From NCBI GenBank assembly GCA_963556255.1, contig OY744617.1, positions 22,610,668-22,674,667 on the forward strand: a stretch of 64,000 nt of DNA. The letters run 5' to 3'. The notes beneath the pieces were generated by a model. The model was not told where the DNA came from, did no database searches, and saw only the letters and a program-made list of their open reading frames with translations. The position numbers and the translations under genes are program-made. Positions 1 to 11,900 of this stretch are shown here, piece by piece. Position 1 is the stretch's first letter. Every line of letters starts with the position of its first letter. The DNA comes from Allolobophora icterica. Taxonomy: Eukaryota; Annelida; Clitellata; Crassiclitellata; Lumbricidae.

Positions 1-4
1 TGAT

Positions 5-38
<34 letters not shown>

Positions 39-215
39 CATTCGCCCTGAAAACCTTTAAAAACCTCTCATTTTTGAAAAATTTTCGTTCCCAGAGGTAA
101 GTATACGCTGTATACCCGCGTATACCCTCCTCTACAGCCATGAGTATACGCTCTCAAATTTCTCTAGAGGTAAGTATACGCTGTATACCCGCGTATACCC
201 TCGACTACAGCCCTG
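1..215. mobile_element. hAT-type miniature element, left end outside window
   Basis: The right end ACTACAGCCCTG at 204-215 matches the end of the complete element at 1749-1957, and the interior shares its repeated 'gtatacgc.gtatacccgcgtataccc' character. A unit around agaggtaagtatacgctg occurs twice (97-150 and 168-205). A long T run at 7-35 lies near the left edge. The expected left terminus is not in the window. Confidence 0.6.
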
Positions 216-339
216 ATTACAACTACTACTTCTATAGCGCCGTTTTATTAATGCACAACGCACCAATCAATGGCCATATGGGGTTCCCGTATAACTAGCG
301 AGCATCGCTACTGAACGTATATTTGCTTGTAACTCTCCC

Positions 340-511
340 CAGGGGCGTCTATCCCCCCCTAAGTCATTGGAGCAACTTCCTCTTTCCCCCCTCCTCTTCC
401 CCTTCCTTCCCCCCTAAAATGGTGGCACACACACTGACAGATCTTCCCCCTTATTTTTTGGATGGAGCATTTGCTCCAAGGTTTCTATGGTGTAGAGTGT
501 AGATGCCCCTG
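340..511. mobile_element. 172-bp hAT-type MITE, family A copy 1
   Basis: Termini are CAGGGGCGTCTA and a matching inverted ATGCCCCTG end. The 8-bp target duplication ACTCTCCC is perfect at 332-339 and 512-519. The interior matches the copies at 25744, 46259 and 48635 (including TGGAGCAACTTCC and CCAAGGTTTCTATGG); this copy has the same orientation as 48635. Confidence 0.9.
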
Positions 512-519
512 ACTCTCCC

Positions 520-1748
520 AGTGTGTTGTAGGTAACGGATGGGACTTGGGACTTTTCTATTCTATTCGTTCAGGTTTTTAAGCCAGTGGAGTGATTTGAG
601 GACGGGAGTGATGTGATGGTGTTTTGGGTTACCTGCCTTAATTGAACTTCACTGGAGGTATATGACAGTTGGAGGATACCATGGGGCAGTCACCGGATGG
701 TATAAGACAGTCAATGTAGTGCAGAGACTGACTGCATTTCTTTCGATTTACGGAATGTCCCAGTATGACTGTCTATGGGAATAGCACAATCAGCACAACA
801 TCACTCCAGCAAATTTTGTTGTCTGAATCTTCTAGTGTTGAGCATGATAGACCAGACACAATGGGTGCCTGCACCAGAAGCTAAAGTTGTCAAAGTGCGA
901 CAAAGGTCACTGGGTTCAAACCTTCAGCCTTGACCAGTGAGGAAGCAAGACTGAGCCAATGCTTAAAATAGGGAGAAGCTTAATTAAGCTGCCTCTCTGT
1001 ACCATCATACTGTCATCCATCTGCAATAAGTAATGGTACTATAAAGGTACATAAATGAAGTATGTGTGTACATATTAGGCCTATACATGTGGCTGGGTCA
1101 TGACTCTTGACTCTTAAGCAGTATACACATCATCAGTTTATTCAGAAGAACATGCAAATGTTAATTTATTACATGCCACATATCCATAAATGTCATGAGA
1201 GGAATGAAGCTTTTTTGCTGAAACACAAACAGCAGCAGCACAGCCTTTCCTTGACAAATTGCATATGACCGAACATGTCTATTAGGACACTATTCATTAC
1301 ATTCACTTTGTATCTGGTCAAAAACTATTGTGGCAATGTATAGCCACAATACACTATTAAAGTACAGAAAACCACAATGATTGTCCTATATATCTGCTGG
1401 CCTATTGGCATCTTCAGGTATGACCACATTACTGGAAGCCAGACAATACCGACCACTCCTGTAAGCTGGATGCTATGTACAGAGAACAGATTTTGGCATG
1501 AAGTTATCAAGATAGCAGTGTGGCCTATACGTAAATCAGACAATGATCTTGTCAACAAGGTATCTGGTAAATGATCATAACTAAATTACACTATGAAAGA
1601 ATTTATGTAGACCATACGAGTCCAGTGGTCAAGAGAATTTAGTGATACTGAAAATATAATACCATACATGTACAGTACCGTTAAATCATAATTTAAAGTA
1701 ACCAGAGACAGTTGTATAGGCTAGCGCCTCTGTTGATACGCTCAACTG
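520..1748. other. Intergenic, no gene seen
   Basis: AT-rich DNA downstream of FAIM. No frame shows recognisable protein, and no transposon end was found except one TAGGCCTA at ~1074. Short open frames near 1325-1574 lie on both strands and look fortuitous. Confidence 0.5.
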
Positions 1749-1957
1749 CAGGGCTGTAGTCGAGGGTATACGCGGGTATACAGCGTGTACTCACCTCTAG
1801 ACACCGTATACTCACCTCACAAAATATTTATATTTATTTTTATTAAAATACTGTGGAGTATACTCACAAAATACTGTAGCATATACTCACCTCTAATTTG
1901 TTTCGGAAACCTAACCGGTAGCGTGTACTCACCTCTAATTTTACCACTACAGCCCTG
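1749..1957. mobile_element. 209-bp hAT-type MITE, family B
   Basis: Terminal inverted repeats are CAGGGCTGTAGT and ACTACAGCCCTG. The 8-bp target duplication CTCAACTG is perfect at 1741-1748 and 1958-1965. The interior repeats GTATACTCACCTC-type units. It is the complete version of the element cut by the left edge. Confidence 0.9.
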
Positions 1958-2010
1958 CTCAACTGACTGCCAAATTGATGAAGAGTGAAAGATATGACAT
2001 CAGGTGCACT

Positions 2011-2207
2011 CAGGGCCGTGGCCAAGATTTTGTTTCGGGGGGTGTTTTCTGTTTCGGGGGGTGTTTTCTCGTCCTTAAGCAAGCCGACATGCAACCGAGT
2101 CAACCGACCAAGGGGTTTGTAGTTAGTAAATGCATTATTTCATTTTTACATTATTTAATTTTCATTTGGTGTTTAAACACCAAAAACACCCCGTAGCTAC
2201 GGCCTTG
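2011..2207. mobile_element. 197-bp hAT-type MITE
   Basis: The ends are CAGGGCCGTGGC and GCTACGGCCTTG, imperfect inverted repeats. The flanks GGTGCACT (2003-2010) and GGTGCACA (2208-2215) are an 8-bp duplication with one mismatch. The interior repeats TTTCGGGGGGTGTTTTCT twice. Confidence 0.8.
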
Positions 2208-2216
2208 GGTGCACAG

Positions 2217-2279
2217 CACTTTAACGACGAGCGTGTACTAAAAGTGACTGAGAAACCAATGCAGCTCATCGTTAAAGTG
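2217..2279. mobile_element. ~70-bp palindromic TTAA element (copy 1)
   Basis: CACTTTAACGACGAGCGTG pairs with GCTCATCGTTAAAGTG at the other end, and the middle reads TACTAAAAGTGACTG..AAACCAATGC. It is the same family as the copies at 18856, 22637, 42148, 50860, 55852, 56850 and 58525. The outer TTAA is not preserved here. It lies 9 bp from a hAT element. Confidence 0.7.
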
Positions 2280-2643
2280 AGCTCTGTAAATATCCAGTTA
2301 TAGTAAATTTCAATAGGATAAACTGAAGCTCATGCTGCCCTGTGAACAGTGGAAAAGTACGTTGAGCACTGAATGGAGATCAATATTTTACCTAAAGGCA
2401 CAAGAATAACAGTCCATCCACATCAATGATAAACTCTGGATTTCTTCAGCACCCAAGCTGGTCAAGCAGCATACTAACACGCACTCACTTGTCTGAGGTA
2501 AATTCACTACACGCATAAGGCATTTAACAATTAAAGGGAGCTGATTCAGAGTTAAGTGCTGAAGTTTTTATGATCCTTGTCTTTCACAGAAACTTTAAAA
2601 CCACTAAACATGAAGTCAGCAGAGAATGAAATGCTTGCAGCAG

Positions 2644-5600
2644 TCAGTCTTTCGAAAGAGGTATCTCAACGCTGTTGACAAAGAGACTGTGAATTATTCC
2701 GGCCTTTCGTTTTCCCGAGCTGACTGCTTTGATGTAGGCTGGAGTTCCATTGTCAGTTGCAAAATGAGTCTCTGTTCCATCATCAACGAATTCACCCTAA
2801 AAGTAAACATTAATTAAGACTCGTTTATTCCTTACAGTAATTGATTGGTTACTTAAAGGGCGCTCTACAAGTGCTATGATACATACATACATAAATACAT
2901 TGAAGGTTCATTATTATTATAATTATTATTATTACAAACATTTTTAACGCGCGCAAAGTCACACAGAAATGCGAATCTGAGGTGCAGAAATGTGCTTGAG
3001 GGCTTGCTTTTCTATGCCCTCGATCTTTTTGGAATAGGGTAACAATGTAAGACAGGAACTTCATGTGTCTTTCCTGCAATTGACAATCATCTTATCAAGT
3101 GATGACTCTTGGTTGTTCATGCAGCAAAACTACTGTTTCCCATACTACAAAATATGTCCGGTTATATATCCATACACTACACTGGCACATACTAGTAGGC
3201 CTAAACCCAACTTAAAATTTCATACCAATAACATAAATATACACAGTACCAATACCAGTCTTGTTGTCAAGACCTTAAACCTCAAGACCAAGACTCTGAA
3301 CCTCAAGACCAAGACCAAGACTTTAAAAACGAACTTGAGTGCACTCGAGACCAAGACCTTGGTCTCGAGGACAACAAGACTGACCAATACTACAAATTGT
3401 ATATGTAAGTAAAAGGTAAAATGCAATCATGAACATCTAATTACAATAAATACAGTACAAGTTGGTTACATGTACAGTGGTTAAGCATACGTTGTGGTAC
3501 TTAACATACAGATTTGAATTTTATTATTTCAGACATTTGAATTTTGGGCTGCCTGTTTGAATGGTGTGGAACACATTCAAATGGGCAGCAACGGAAAGGG
3601 ACCTCATCAGATAAATTCATTGAAAAATGAGCAGGGTTGAGGCCAAACTGGCTTCCTGTTGCCGAGTGTATTGCTTTCCAGACCAACATGCTGACATGTG
3701 CCTCAACTGGGGGCACTGATCTGGCATACATCAGGTGCCACACTGTTGCACTTCAATTCGAGTCCACTGTGCCTTCTCGTCTGTTGGACGGTCCTCCTGG
3801 AACAGTCTTCCAACGCACTTATGTACTGTTGCCTCTAGGGCTGCTCAACGATTAAAAATTTTAATCGCGATTAATCTTGCGATTAAAAATTTTTATCGCG
3901 ATTAATCTTGCAATTAATCGCATCATGAGAAAATAAAAGGCAACACTGTTGTTGCTGTTGTTTACAGATAGTAATAATAAGTAAATAGTACTTTTTTATT
4001 GAAAAAGGAAACGTCATTGTTTTCAGTTTACCCAAGTTTTTTTTGCATATAATATATGTGCAGAATTACCAAGTTCATCCTCTTTCTGTTTTGCATAAGT
4101 CCTGTTCAGCCAGTTATTCAGACAACCTAACTTGTTCACATTGTTAGGTGTGAGTGCAAAACGTTTCTTATTAAGAAACCGTTGTGGCCCGTGCGCATAT
4201 GATACGAGAGTGTATTAAAGTCCTATGATGATATTTAAATTCTGTGTGAGTGCTTGCACGCTACCACATCTGCCGTTTTAAAAATAAACTGACTGTTCAT
4301 TATAGATCGTTTGAGTTCTTTCTCGCTTTTCTTCTCCGACATTTTATAGATTATTAATAACCCGCTAGAAGATAATTTATAATACGAACAAAGATCAAGC
4401 TATATATGCACAGAAACTTTGACAGAGAGGACGAATATGGATAACTAGTCCATACCAGATCTACACCGCCATTAACCGGAAATGCTTTTGGTTGCTAATG
4501 AGTTCGCCCAATACAACTGTGTGAATTGAGCCCAATCTCGGCCAAAGACTTTTGGCTTCGGCAAAACTTCACGCATTGCATTGTTCAGTAAATTCCTATC
4601 CAAAACAGTGTTTGCTATTAAAATTTAATCGCGATTAAATTTTTTAATCGCGTTAATCGTCCAGAAAATTTAACGCGTTAATCGCGTGCGTTAACTGCGA
4701 TTAAACAACAGCCTTAGTTGCCTCTGATTCTGTGCAGCATACATTTGCTGTCTTAAAATACACTTGTTGAGATCTTTTAGTCATAGGGACCACACTTTTG
4801 TGAGGTTTTTGAAAGGTACTTAGAAAATGTCCTGATACATACATACATATGGTTGCTACAAGAAAGTGTAAATTTTCAAACATATTTACAGTGAAGACTT
4901 GAATATTTGACATGTGGCTGTTTATTTCTCAGTAAATGCTTTGAAAATTGATTGATTGATTGATTGATTGAATCAATCAATCAATCAATCAATCAATTTT
5001 CTCAAAATAAACAATGCTACTCCTAAGAAGGCACTCACTGTGGTTGGTACACGATGTCCATTCACCCATACATCCAGTGTGTCTTTTTCTGCAAATAATT
5101 CATAAATTGTTTTATTAATAAGCTATTGAAAGGGCTGTTCTTCTAAATCTGGATGCCTTAAGTCAATGTTAAAAAGAAAACACACATACACGATATCTTT
5201 CTTGCAACAATATGCTTAATTACCATTTGTTTACCAATAAGCCCCTAACTCCTCAGGTTTTCCATTCAACACTGAAGTACCATCTTTTCAGTCTTACTGC
5301 GGCTCATGCTATATACACTGTCTTCCCATCTGTTGAATCTAAATACAACCCACCCTAACAGCTCCATCTGTCTCCCTCTTTGAAAGTCAAGTGACTGGAT
5401 CTAGTACTTCCTGATGAAGTTCCTGTGGTATCGGTGGACATTCTCTCTGCTTTGATACAGTGCTTGCAAATAAGGTAGTTCCCTACACTTAGCTCTTTGG
5501 TAGTGCTTTACACATTTGGAGTTTAAAATTTACAAGTCATGACTTTCTGTAAACCTTGCTAAGCAACACTATTCATACGAGTAACCGTAGACTTAATTTT

Positions 5601-7689
5601 TTTATCTAAAAGCGCAGATAAAACAAACAAGAAGAGCTGGAATAATATACAATAATTACTAATGCAAAACTGCATATTTGTCTGTTTTTTCATAATGCTT
5701 GATCAATTTTGAACTAGATCATGTGGTTGGCTAGCACAATCTATACAAAGAGATACAGGGAGGCAAGAAAGGGTGCGTAGCAAGGAGGTACTAGAAGTTG
5801 CATCTATGGTTACTAGTTTAGCAAATGGCAGAAGGGGCAGGAAGACAAAGGGTGACAGGAAAGGGTGAGTAGCAATTTTTGCAAGAAGGGACTAGGCTTT
5901 GCAGATACTCTTCCTGGTTTAGCATATGGCAGGGAAGGAGTGGGAAGATGAAGGATATCAAGAAAGGGCAAGTAGAAAGGAGGGACTAGGCATTGCAGCT
6001 ACTCTTCCTGGCTTAGCAGATTGCAGGAAGAAGTCAGGAGAACAGTGAATGACAGAGAGGGGAGGGCATATATGTGCTGAAGGGCAAAGTTCCATGTTCA
6101 AGTTTCTACAGGGACCACATTCCAAGTTGGTATTGATTACATTTCTGGTATTCTATTACATAGCTGGCATTCTCAGGAAACCCATGCAAGGAAGGAGCAG
6201 CATGCAGTGCTGGAGTACAACAGGGTATACATGGCGAATACTATACAGGCCATCATCTTTTTAATGGTCCTTCTTCCAAGACTTAATATTCATTAGAAAC
6301 TGGAATAAGTACAGCTAAATCAGGTCTCCAAATAATTATGCATCTCACCTAAAACCACCCTGTACTGTTGTTCACCGGTTGTCCACTGCCATGTTTTCAA
6401 GATCTTGCTCTGATTTTCAGTAAATTTTTCCAGCTTCTTTCCGTTGACTTCGAGCGAATACTGATACATGAAACCCTCCACAGCATCAATGGAAATGGTA
6501 CACCTGACCTTTCCAACGGTGAAATTCTCCACACCAACTAGTTTAAACACCCAGTCCTTTCGCATGATCTCCTATGAAGCAAAAGAAATACTGTCATTAC
6601 TGACAGGCAGTGGTGGCACCACGATTTGAAAAGTGGTATGGCAAATTAGAGGGTCTGGGTAAAAATGTACGGTAAAATTATGTTTTTTCCGTAAAACCTT
6701 AAAAAGTGGTACGGCAAAAGCCGTACAACAAACATAGGCGGCGCCGCCACTGCTGACAGGCCCGGCCCTAGGGTGTGCGGGGCCCAAGACAGCAAGCGAT
6801 GAGCGGGGCCCCAAGCAAAAAATGGCATTGCGGAGTTGATTTCCTGCCAATACAGTATTGGCAATACTATACGTATTAAAATAATGCAAAATCAAAATGA
6901 AATGGGTTAAAGAACACAAAATGCAAATCAGGCTCTTAATACTAGCATTTTACTATGAAAGCAGTAATTATGTTTTATTTAATTATCTGAATATCTGTTG
7001 AATCTTGAGCATCACAGTAAAAAATTTATAGCCAAAAGCGCGGGGCCCCTGAAAACATGGGGGCCAAGGCAGCTACCTCATTCGCCTTGCCCTAGGGCCG
7101 GGCCTGATTACTAACAGGCTAATTTCTTGAAAAAGACACCAACAACAAGTCAGGTCTTATTTGTTTTCCAACAACAAGTCAGGTCTTATTTGTTTTTATT
7201 TGTAACAGCTAAACAATTTCAATTACAGATCTGTTATTTATTCACTCACACAATTTATCAGAATTACATTTTCAGAAATAAGTTTCCTGAAAAGTTTGCT
7301 CATAGTAGCTTATCTAAAATGGTTAACCTTCACGTCACCGCAAAAGTGCTAGGCTTCAGCGTTAACCACTGTCTACCGCCATTGTAAAACAGGTGCTGGT
7401 TATTCATGTCACACTAACTTTTCACCATAACAAACAGCCAGTCATTAATTAGAAATTCTTTATATACTGAAGTAACAGACAATCAGTACCTCATTTTATA
7501 CCACTACACCATAGCGGTCAATCAAGACTTATTTGCCCTGAAGGACCATTACGGTCAGTCAAAAACACTGACCTTTCCATCCACTCTGATAACTCGCTTT
7601 CCAGTTGTAGTTCCATGTTCAAACTGAATCTTGTGAACTCCGTCGCTCAGCTTAACAGTCCATTCCCCAACCAAATCGGAAGATGCCAT
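2644..7689 (-). CDS. FAIM: Fas apoptotic inhibitory molecule 1 (FAIM), complete, 4 exons
   Basis: Coding exons in transcript order are 7573-7689, 6349-6571, 5039-5088 and 2644-2796. They join in frame (117+223+50+153 bp) into 180 residues plus stop, matching the ~179 residues of vertebrate FAIM. Exon 1 reads MASSDLVGEWTVKLSDG and HKIQFEHGTTTGKR; exon 2 has FKLVGVENFTVG and IDAVEGF; exon 3 has DTLDVWVNG; exon 4 has GEFVDDGTETHF and ends IPLSKD. All junctions have GT donors and AG acceptors. FAIM is a cytosolic all-beta protein known in vertebrates to protect cells from death-receptor killing and to limit protein aggregation; that role is inferred here from homology. Intron 1 carries two hAT-type miniature elements, and intron 2 contains nothing recognised. 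In intron 3 a 59-bp perfect foldback starts ~37 bp after the donor, and an 881-bp hAT-like element lies further on. The gene is head to head with PSMD2. Confidence 0.96.
3260..3375. repeat. (CAAGAC)n-like low-complexity tract with terminal palindrome
   Basis: Repeated CCTCAAGACCAAGACT units end in the near-palindrome CTCGAGACCAAGACC/TTGGTCTCGAG at ~3346-3371. It creates spurious open frames on both strands. Confidence 0.7.
3637..4830 (+). pseudogene. LINE reverse-transcriptase C-terminal remnant, split by a hAT element
   Basis: The left part translates to NWLPVAECIAFQTNMLT, the xxWLPVxxRIxFKxxxLT block at the C-terminus of CR1/L2-like reverse transcriptases. After a frame change the text resembles SWNSLPTHLCTVAS, matching the usual WNSLPxxLR motif; in the genome this is split at 3836/4718 by the hAT-like insertion. 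No open frame survives. Confidence 0.6.
3837..4717. mobile_element. 881-bp hAT-like element with TTAATCGCGATTAA-rich ends
   Basis: The ends are AGGGCTGCTCAACGATTAA and ..GATTAAACAACAGCCTTAG, inverted and imperfect. Both subterminal regions repeat the palindrome TTAATCGCGATTAA or close variants. The 8-bp duplication TTGCCTCT is at 3829-3836 and 4718-4725. The interior (3950-4600) has no transposase frame, so it is non-autonomous. It lies in FAIM intron 3 and splits a LINE remnant. Confidence 0.85.
4943..5001. repeat. 59-bp perfect foldback of GATT/AATC repeats
   Basis: GAAAATT(GATT)n is followed directly by (AATC)nAATTTTC, giving arms of about 28 bp with almost no loop. It starts ~37 bp downstream of the FAIM exon 3 donor on the minus strand. 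Confidence 0.9.
6608..6752. mobile_element. 145-bp hAT-type MITE in FAIM intron 1
   Basis: Ends CAGTGGTGGC and GCGCCGCCACTG are inverted. The 8-bp duplication CTGACAGG is perfect at 6600-6607 and 6753-6760. The interior has two related AAGTGGTA(T/C)GGCAAA segments. It starts only ~37 bp upstream of the FAIM exon 2 acceptor. Confidence 0.9.
6757..7106. mobile_element. 350-bp hAT-like element inserted next to the previous one
   Basis: Perfect 17-bp inverted ends: CAGGCCCGGCCCTAGGG and its reverse complement. It starts inside the target duplication of the 6608-6752 element. Flanks ACTGCTGA and ATTACTAA agree at 5 of 8 positions, with transition differences only, so the duplication is decayed or uncertain. 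Confidence 0.75.
7133..7199. repeat. Tandem duplication of a ~29-bp unit
   Basis: CCAACAACAAGTCAGGTC plus TTATTTGTTTT occurs twice in a row in FAIM intron 1. Confidence 0.85.
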
Positions 7690-8719
7690 GAGATTACAAT
7701 GATGGTCACCCACCACTGATAATTAACCTTTTAATCAATGCAAAACCACACAAACAATAAACATAAACTGCATTGTAGGCCCAAAACTGCACAATTCACC
7801 TTACAAGGTAGAGCGTTCAAGGAATAGTTATGCCACCATAACGAAAATGTAACTGACGTTTCGTCAAGGAGTTGAAAACACCGCTATTGCGTGCTGCATC
7901 ATCTAACATAATCAGCTGCCAGGCTCTACTTTACACATTCTGTCTACTTCAGTTGAGGCGTAGTGCTTAGTAACTGAAATAAGCCTACAGTGTTTGGTGT
8001 GCTGCAGCAGTTGTTGGCCACCTACAGAGATATGAGATATGAGATATGAGATACGTTGAGATATGAGAACTTAAATCTAATAATTTCAATAATAGCCAAC
8101 AGATATATAGCGACGCAAATTTTTGTAATATATTATTTTAAAAACCTCTATATGAAAAATAAATCTTTGTTTTATTTTGATGCAGAATTTAAAAAATGAC
8201 ACCGAAAGCACTTCTACTCTGTTTAAAACGCTGCCAAGGTTATACCAGAGGTACACAACTTCAACAACAGGTGCGACGGTCTTACTTTGCAACAAATCGC
8301 GGATATGTATGCTTGTGAACTTCAGTAAGTTTTCTCTCCAATTTGCATTCCGTTTATCAGTTTATGGTCATTTGTTATTCATTTGAATAAATAATGGTTC
8401 AGCACTCATGAATAAGCTGTTGATCTGCGCTTAGCTATATAGAAGCGTTTTACAAATTTGGATTTTTCCATTGGGGGCTTAATTTCTCGATCAATGATAG
8501 AGCACAGTATAGAAGGAAAATGGCCTAAAGCCAAGAGGGAAATCAGAGCCTCGTGTATCCTGAGGATATGTTATATTGTTATTATTATGTTATATTGTTA
8601 AGTGTATTTATAAGAAATACACTCGAAGTGTATTTATAAGAAATACACTCGATGTATTTAGAATAATACTTAGGGCGAACAATCTAATAAGGAAAACCTG
8701 GGACTAACATTTGCAAATG

Positions 8720-8791
<72 letters not shown>

Positions 8792-8959
8792 CTATACGTA
8801 AATCAAAGTGCGGTAGAAGCAGTTGATTGCAACACATTTGCAAGGACTTGAGATGATAGTAATAACAATAATACTTACTTACTTACTCTTCGCCTACTTT
8901 TCTTATATCTGCGGTGCTGCTATCGGGGGGCTGAATAACAGACTATTTTATTGTAGAAA
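7690..8959. promoter_or_regulatory. Divergent intergenic region between FAIM and PSMD2
   Basis: About 1.27 kb separate the two start codons, so this interval must hold both promoters, possibly a shared one. At 8597-8660 a 28-bp unit is tandemly doubled, each copy folding as GTGTATTT-loop-AAATACAC. At 8721-8792 there is (AAT)n(ATT)n(TTG)n. A good acceptor (ttttattgtag) 4 bases before the PSMD2 ATG suggests a 5' UTR intron. No coding sequence is seen. Confidence 0.5.
8721..8792. repeat. (AAT)n(ATT)n(TTG)n compound microsatellite
   Basis: About nine AAT units are followed by seven ATT units (a self-complementary block) and then nine TTG units, ~170 bp upstream of the PSMD2 start codon. Confidence 0.95.
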
Positions 8960-11900
8960 ATGGCAGACACTGAAAGCAAACCGACTGACTCCGGCAAGAA
9001 GGACGCCGATAAAACTAAGAAAAATGGCGAAAAGAAGGAACAGGAGCTGGTAATAGACAGATATATATCAAATCGCTGTTTAATCTTGATATTCCAGGTG
9101 ATTTGTGCGAATAAAGCTTGACGGTTTCCGGTACTTTGGTCTTAGTGTCAAGTCATCGTGTGAAAAACCATCCATACAGCGACTTCATTGTATATTATTC
9201 CACGCATATTCAACTGATTAATATCGCTATCAGAATAGTCGATAATTCGCTTTCACACTTTAGAACTTAAATATGTTTTATTCATTTAGAAATTAGGAAA
9301 AGTATTAGGTTGGAGTCTACCCGAACCCTCGAAACCCGATTCCTGGAAAGTGGTGAAAACGCAAAATTTACAGAATTCCCGAAAACAACTTTCTACCTTA
9401 GCGTTCGAATCCTGAAAACTAGTATGGACCAGTCGGCCAATATCCTGAATAGTATATTCGAAAAAAAAGGGTTTGAAGTTTAAGCTTTGGCTTGGGTTTT
9501 AACATCACTATTATCGGATAAACTATAATATACAATAAGTTGACGACTTCATTTGTTTTTAGTCGGAAGAAGATGCCCAGTTGGTGGAGGAACTGAATAT
9601 GCTGGTTGAACGTCTTAAGGTAATTCGCAAAACTACATTTCTTATTTAGAAAAAAGCACTTGTCACACCTAGTGTTCAATGCATGTGATGCAGTGGTGGA
9701 AGTTAAAAGACAGGGTGCACAGGCTCTGGTGAAGCATGACAGTGGTTTTACAGTTTTGTTTTACTTCTATAAAATGGCCACTGACTCTGTGAGATTGCTG
9801 TAAAGTAGGTATTTGCGCTCGTGGCAGTTTACAATGTCTGCAATGTGATTGTGCACTTGGCAGGTGGATACTTAGCATTTTTGCTGTGATGCTGGCTCGT
9901 TCTGTGAAGTTCAATCAATCAGTCAACTTGTTTTATTGTTCACCTCCTCATTTCAATATAAACAATTGATGTGTTTACATATTGCAACCAAACATGTACA
10001 GTTCCAGTGACAAAGGGTAATACCCTAAGGAACCTCAGGTTCTGCTAACAAGTTAGCCCTAATTAAAGTGTGTATTGGTTGGTCTACTTTATACAATGAT
10101 TAGCATTTTTACTTACACATCATTATGACAATTTCTAAGCACCATTGAGTCCTGTTAGTGCTTGGATGCATGACTATCCATGGAAATTCTTATCACCTTG
10201 CTCTTGAACTTCTCCACACATTCTTTGGGCATCAGTTAATGATTACCAGCTGGTACGTTACAGAAGGTGACCCGTCATTTAAAAATATGCTTCTGTTTGT
10301 GCTTGAACCGGTCAGTTGACCTTGAGACCTTGCTTCTGAGAAATTTATATTAAGACTCATAAGTAACTTTGTTACCTTAGACCTCATTTTACCTTTTAGA
10401 AGCATTGTTAGCCACATCTGTATGCGTGAACATGAAATATTTCTTGATTCCTAATGAGATGTAATCCAGGAAATTTAATTGTGCAGTTTTTTTTACGATT
10501 ATGAAATTCCTTTGTGAATTAATTATTGTACAGGAATCTGATGAGACTCTTTATCGACCAGCTCTTGAGACCCTGCGTACACTCATCAGGTCTTCGACGA
10601 CCTCCATGACCTCGGTTCCAAAGCCTCTGAAGTTCCTCAGACCGCATTTTGATTCACTCAAAGGAGTCTATGACAAGATTAGCAATGCGGAAACTAAGGT
10701 TTCTATATCATTGTTTAATTTAAAAAAGTTAATGAGCCATTTTTTGTCTACTGGTAATGACTTCTATGGCATTGTTACCATAATGTACAAAGGAACAATT
10801 GAGGGATATTGCGGTGGAAATCATAGCAAAAATCATAATCCATTCGAGAAGCCTGGTCAAAATCAAAAGGTCAGAAGTCAGGTACAACAGATATATATAT
10901 GAAAATATATATATGAAAATATATATATATATACCCCGTCCTTATAACAACCTTCGTTATAACATTGATTCTGATACGAAATGTGACGCCAGGGCTCAAA
11001 ACCCGTCACATGTCAGTTGCTGACCTTTTTATTTAGTCATATTATACAATAAATCTGCTTCAAAATACTTTTTACAGAATGAAAATATCTCTTTCCTAAC
11101 TGAAGTTATGCTCGTTTGATTCTTTCATTAATATATAGTGAGAAAATCGAATAAAAAATTTTCGAAATATTCGTGTCATCAAAGTCCTCAGCAACCATTA
11201 CTTGATTGTACTGCAATTTTGCTGGGTAATAAAGGGCTATATCCTGTATCGAATAAAACAAACGGCATCAAAATCGGATTACTACATTGCAAATTATGGC
11301 AAGTCCATAGGCAACTGGTGAATTGAAGAATGTTCAATATTTTTGACCCCTCTCGCCTATTTTGGCTTCTAGCTCAATATCTAGGAAGCGACAAGCGACA
11401 GGTTTTGAGCCCTGGCATCACAAATGTATAAGTACACTGAACTTAAATTTAGCTGAACTTTATAAAATTATTGTAACGTTCTTGCCAGGCAGTGATGGAG
11501 ATTGGCCCAAAGAGTGTTATAAAAAGGTTCCAGTGTATGTACGAAACTGTTTAAACTCTCGTCAAAGAACCAATAATGCACAGGATGGGAAAATCCTTGT
11601 TTAAAGTCATGTGACTAGTTGGAGTGCAACCCTCTGGCAGACAGGAAGTTTATATAGTCTCATTTATGCAATGAATGCATTGCAGTTTATTATATTTATG
11701 AAGAAAAATCAGCGAATAATTATATTTGTTGAGTATAACATCAATTTTAATATCCAGTGTAAAAATTCAAGCAGGGAAAAATCTGTGTGTAAGGAAGCAT
11801 GCCGGATATACAGTTACTTTTATTACTTTCCATTCTTCTGTATATAGTTTCATTGACCCTCACATGGTTGGTGGGTTTTAGCATGTGTATGTTGTTATGT

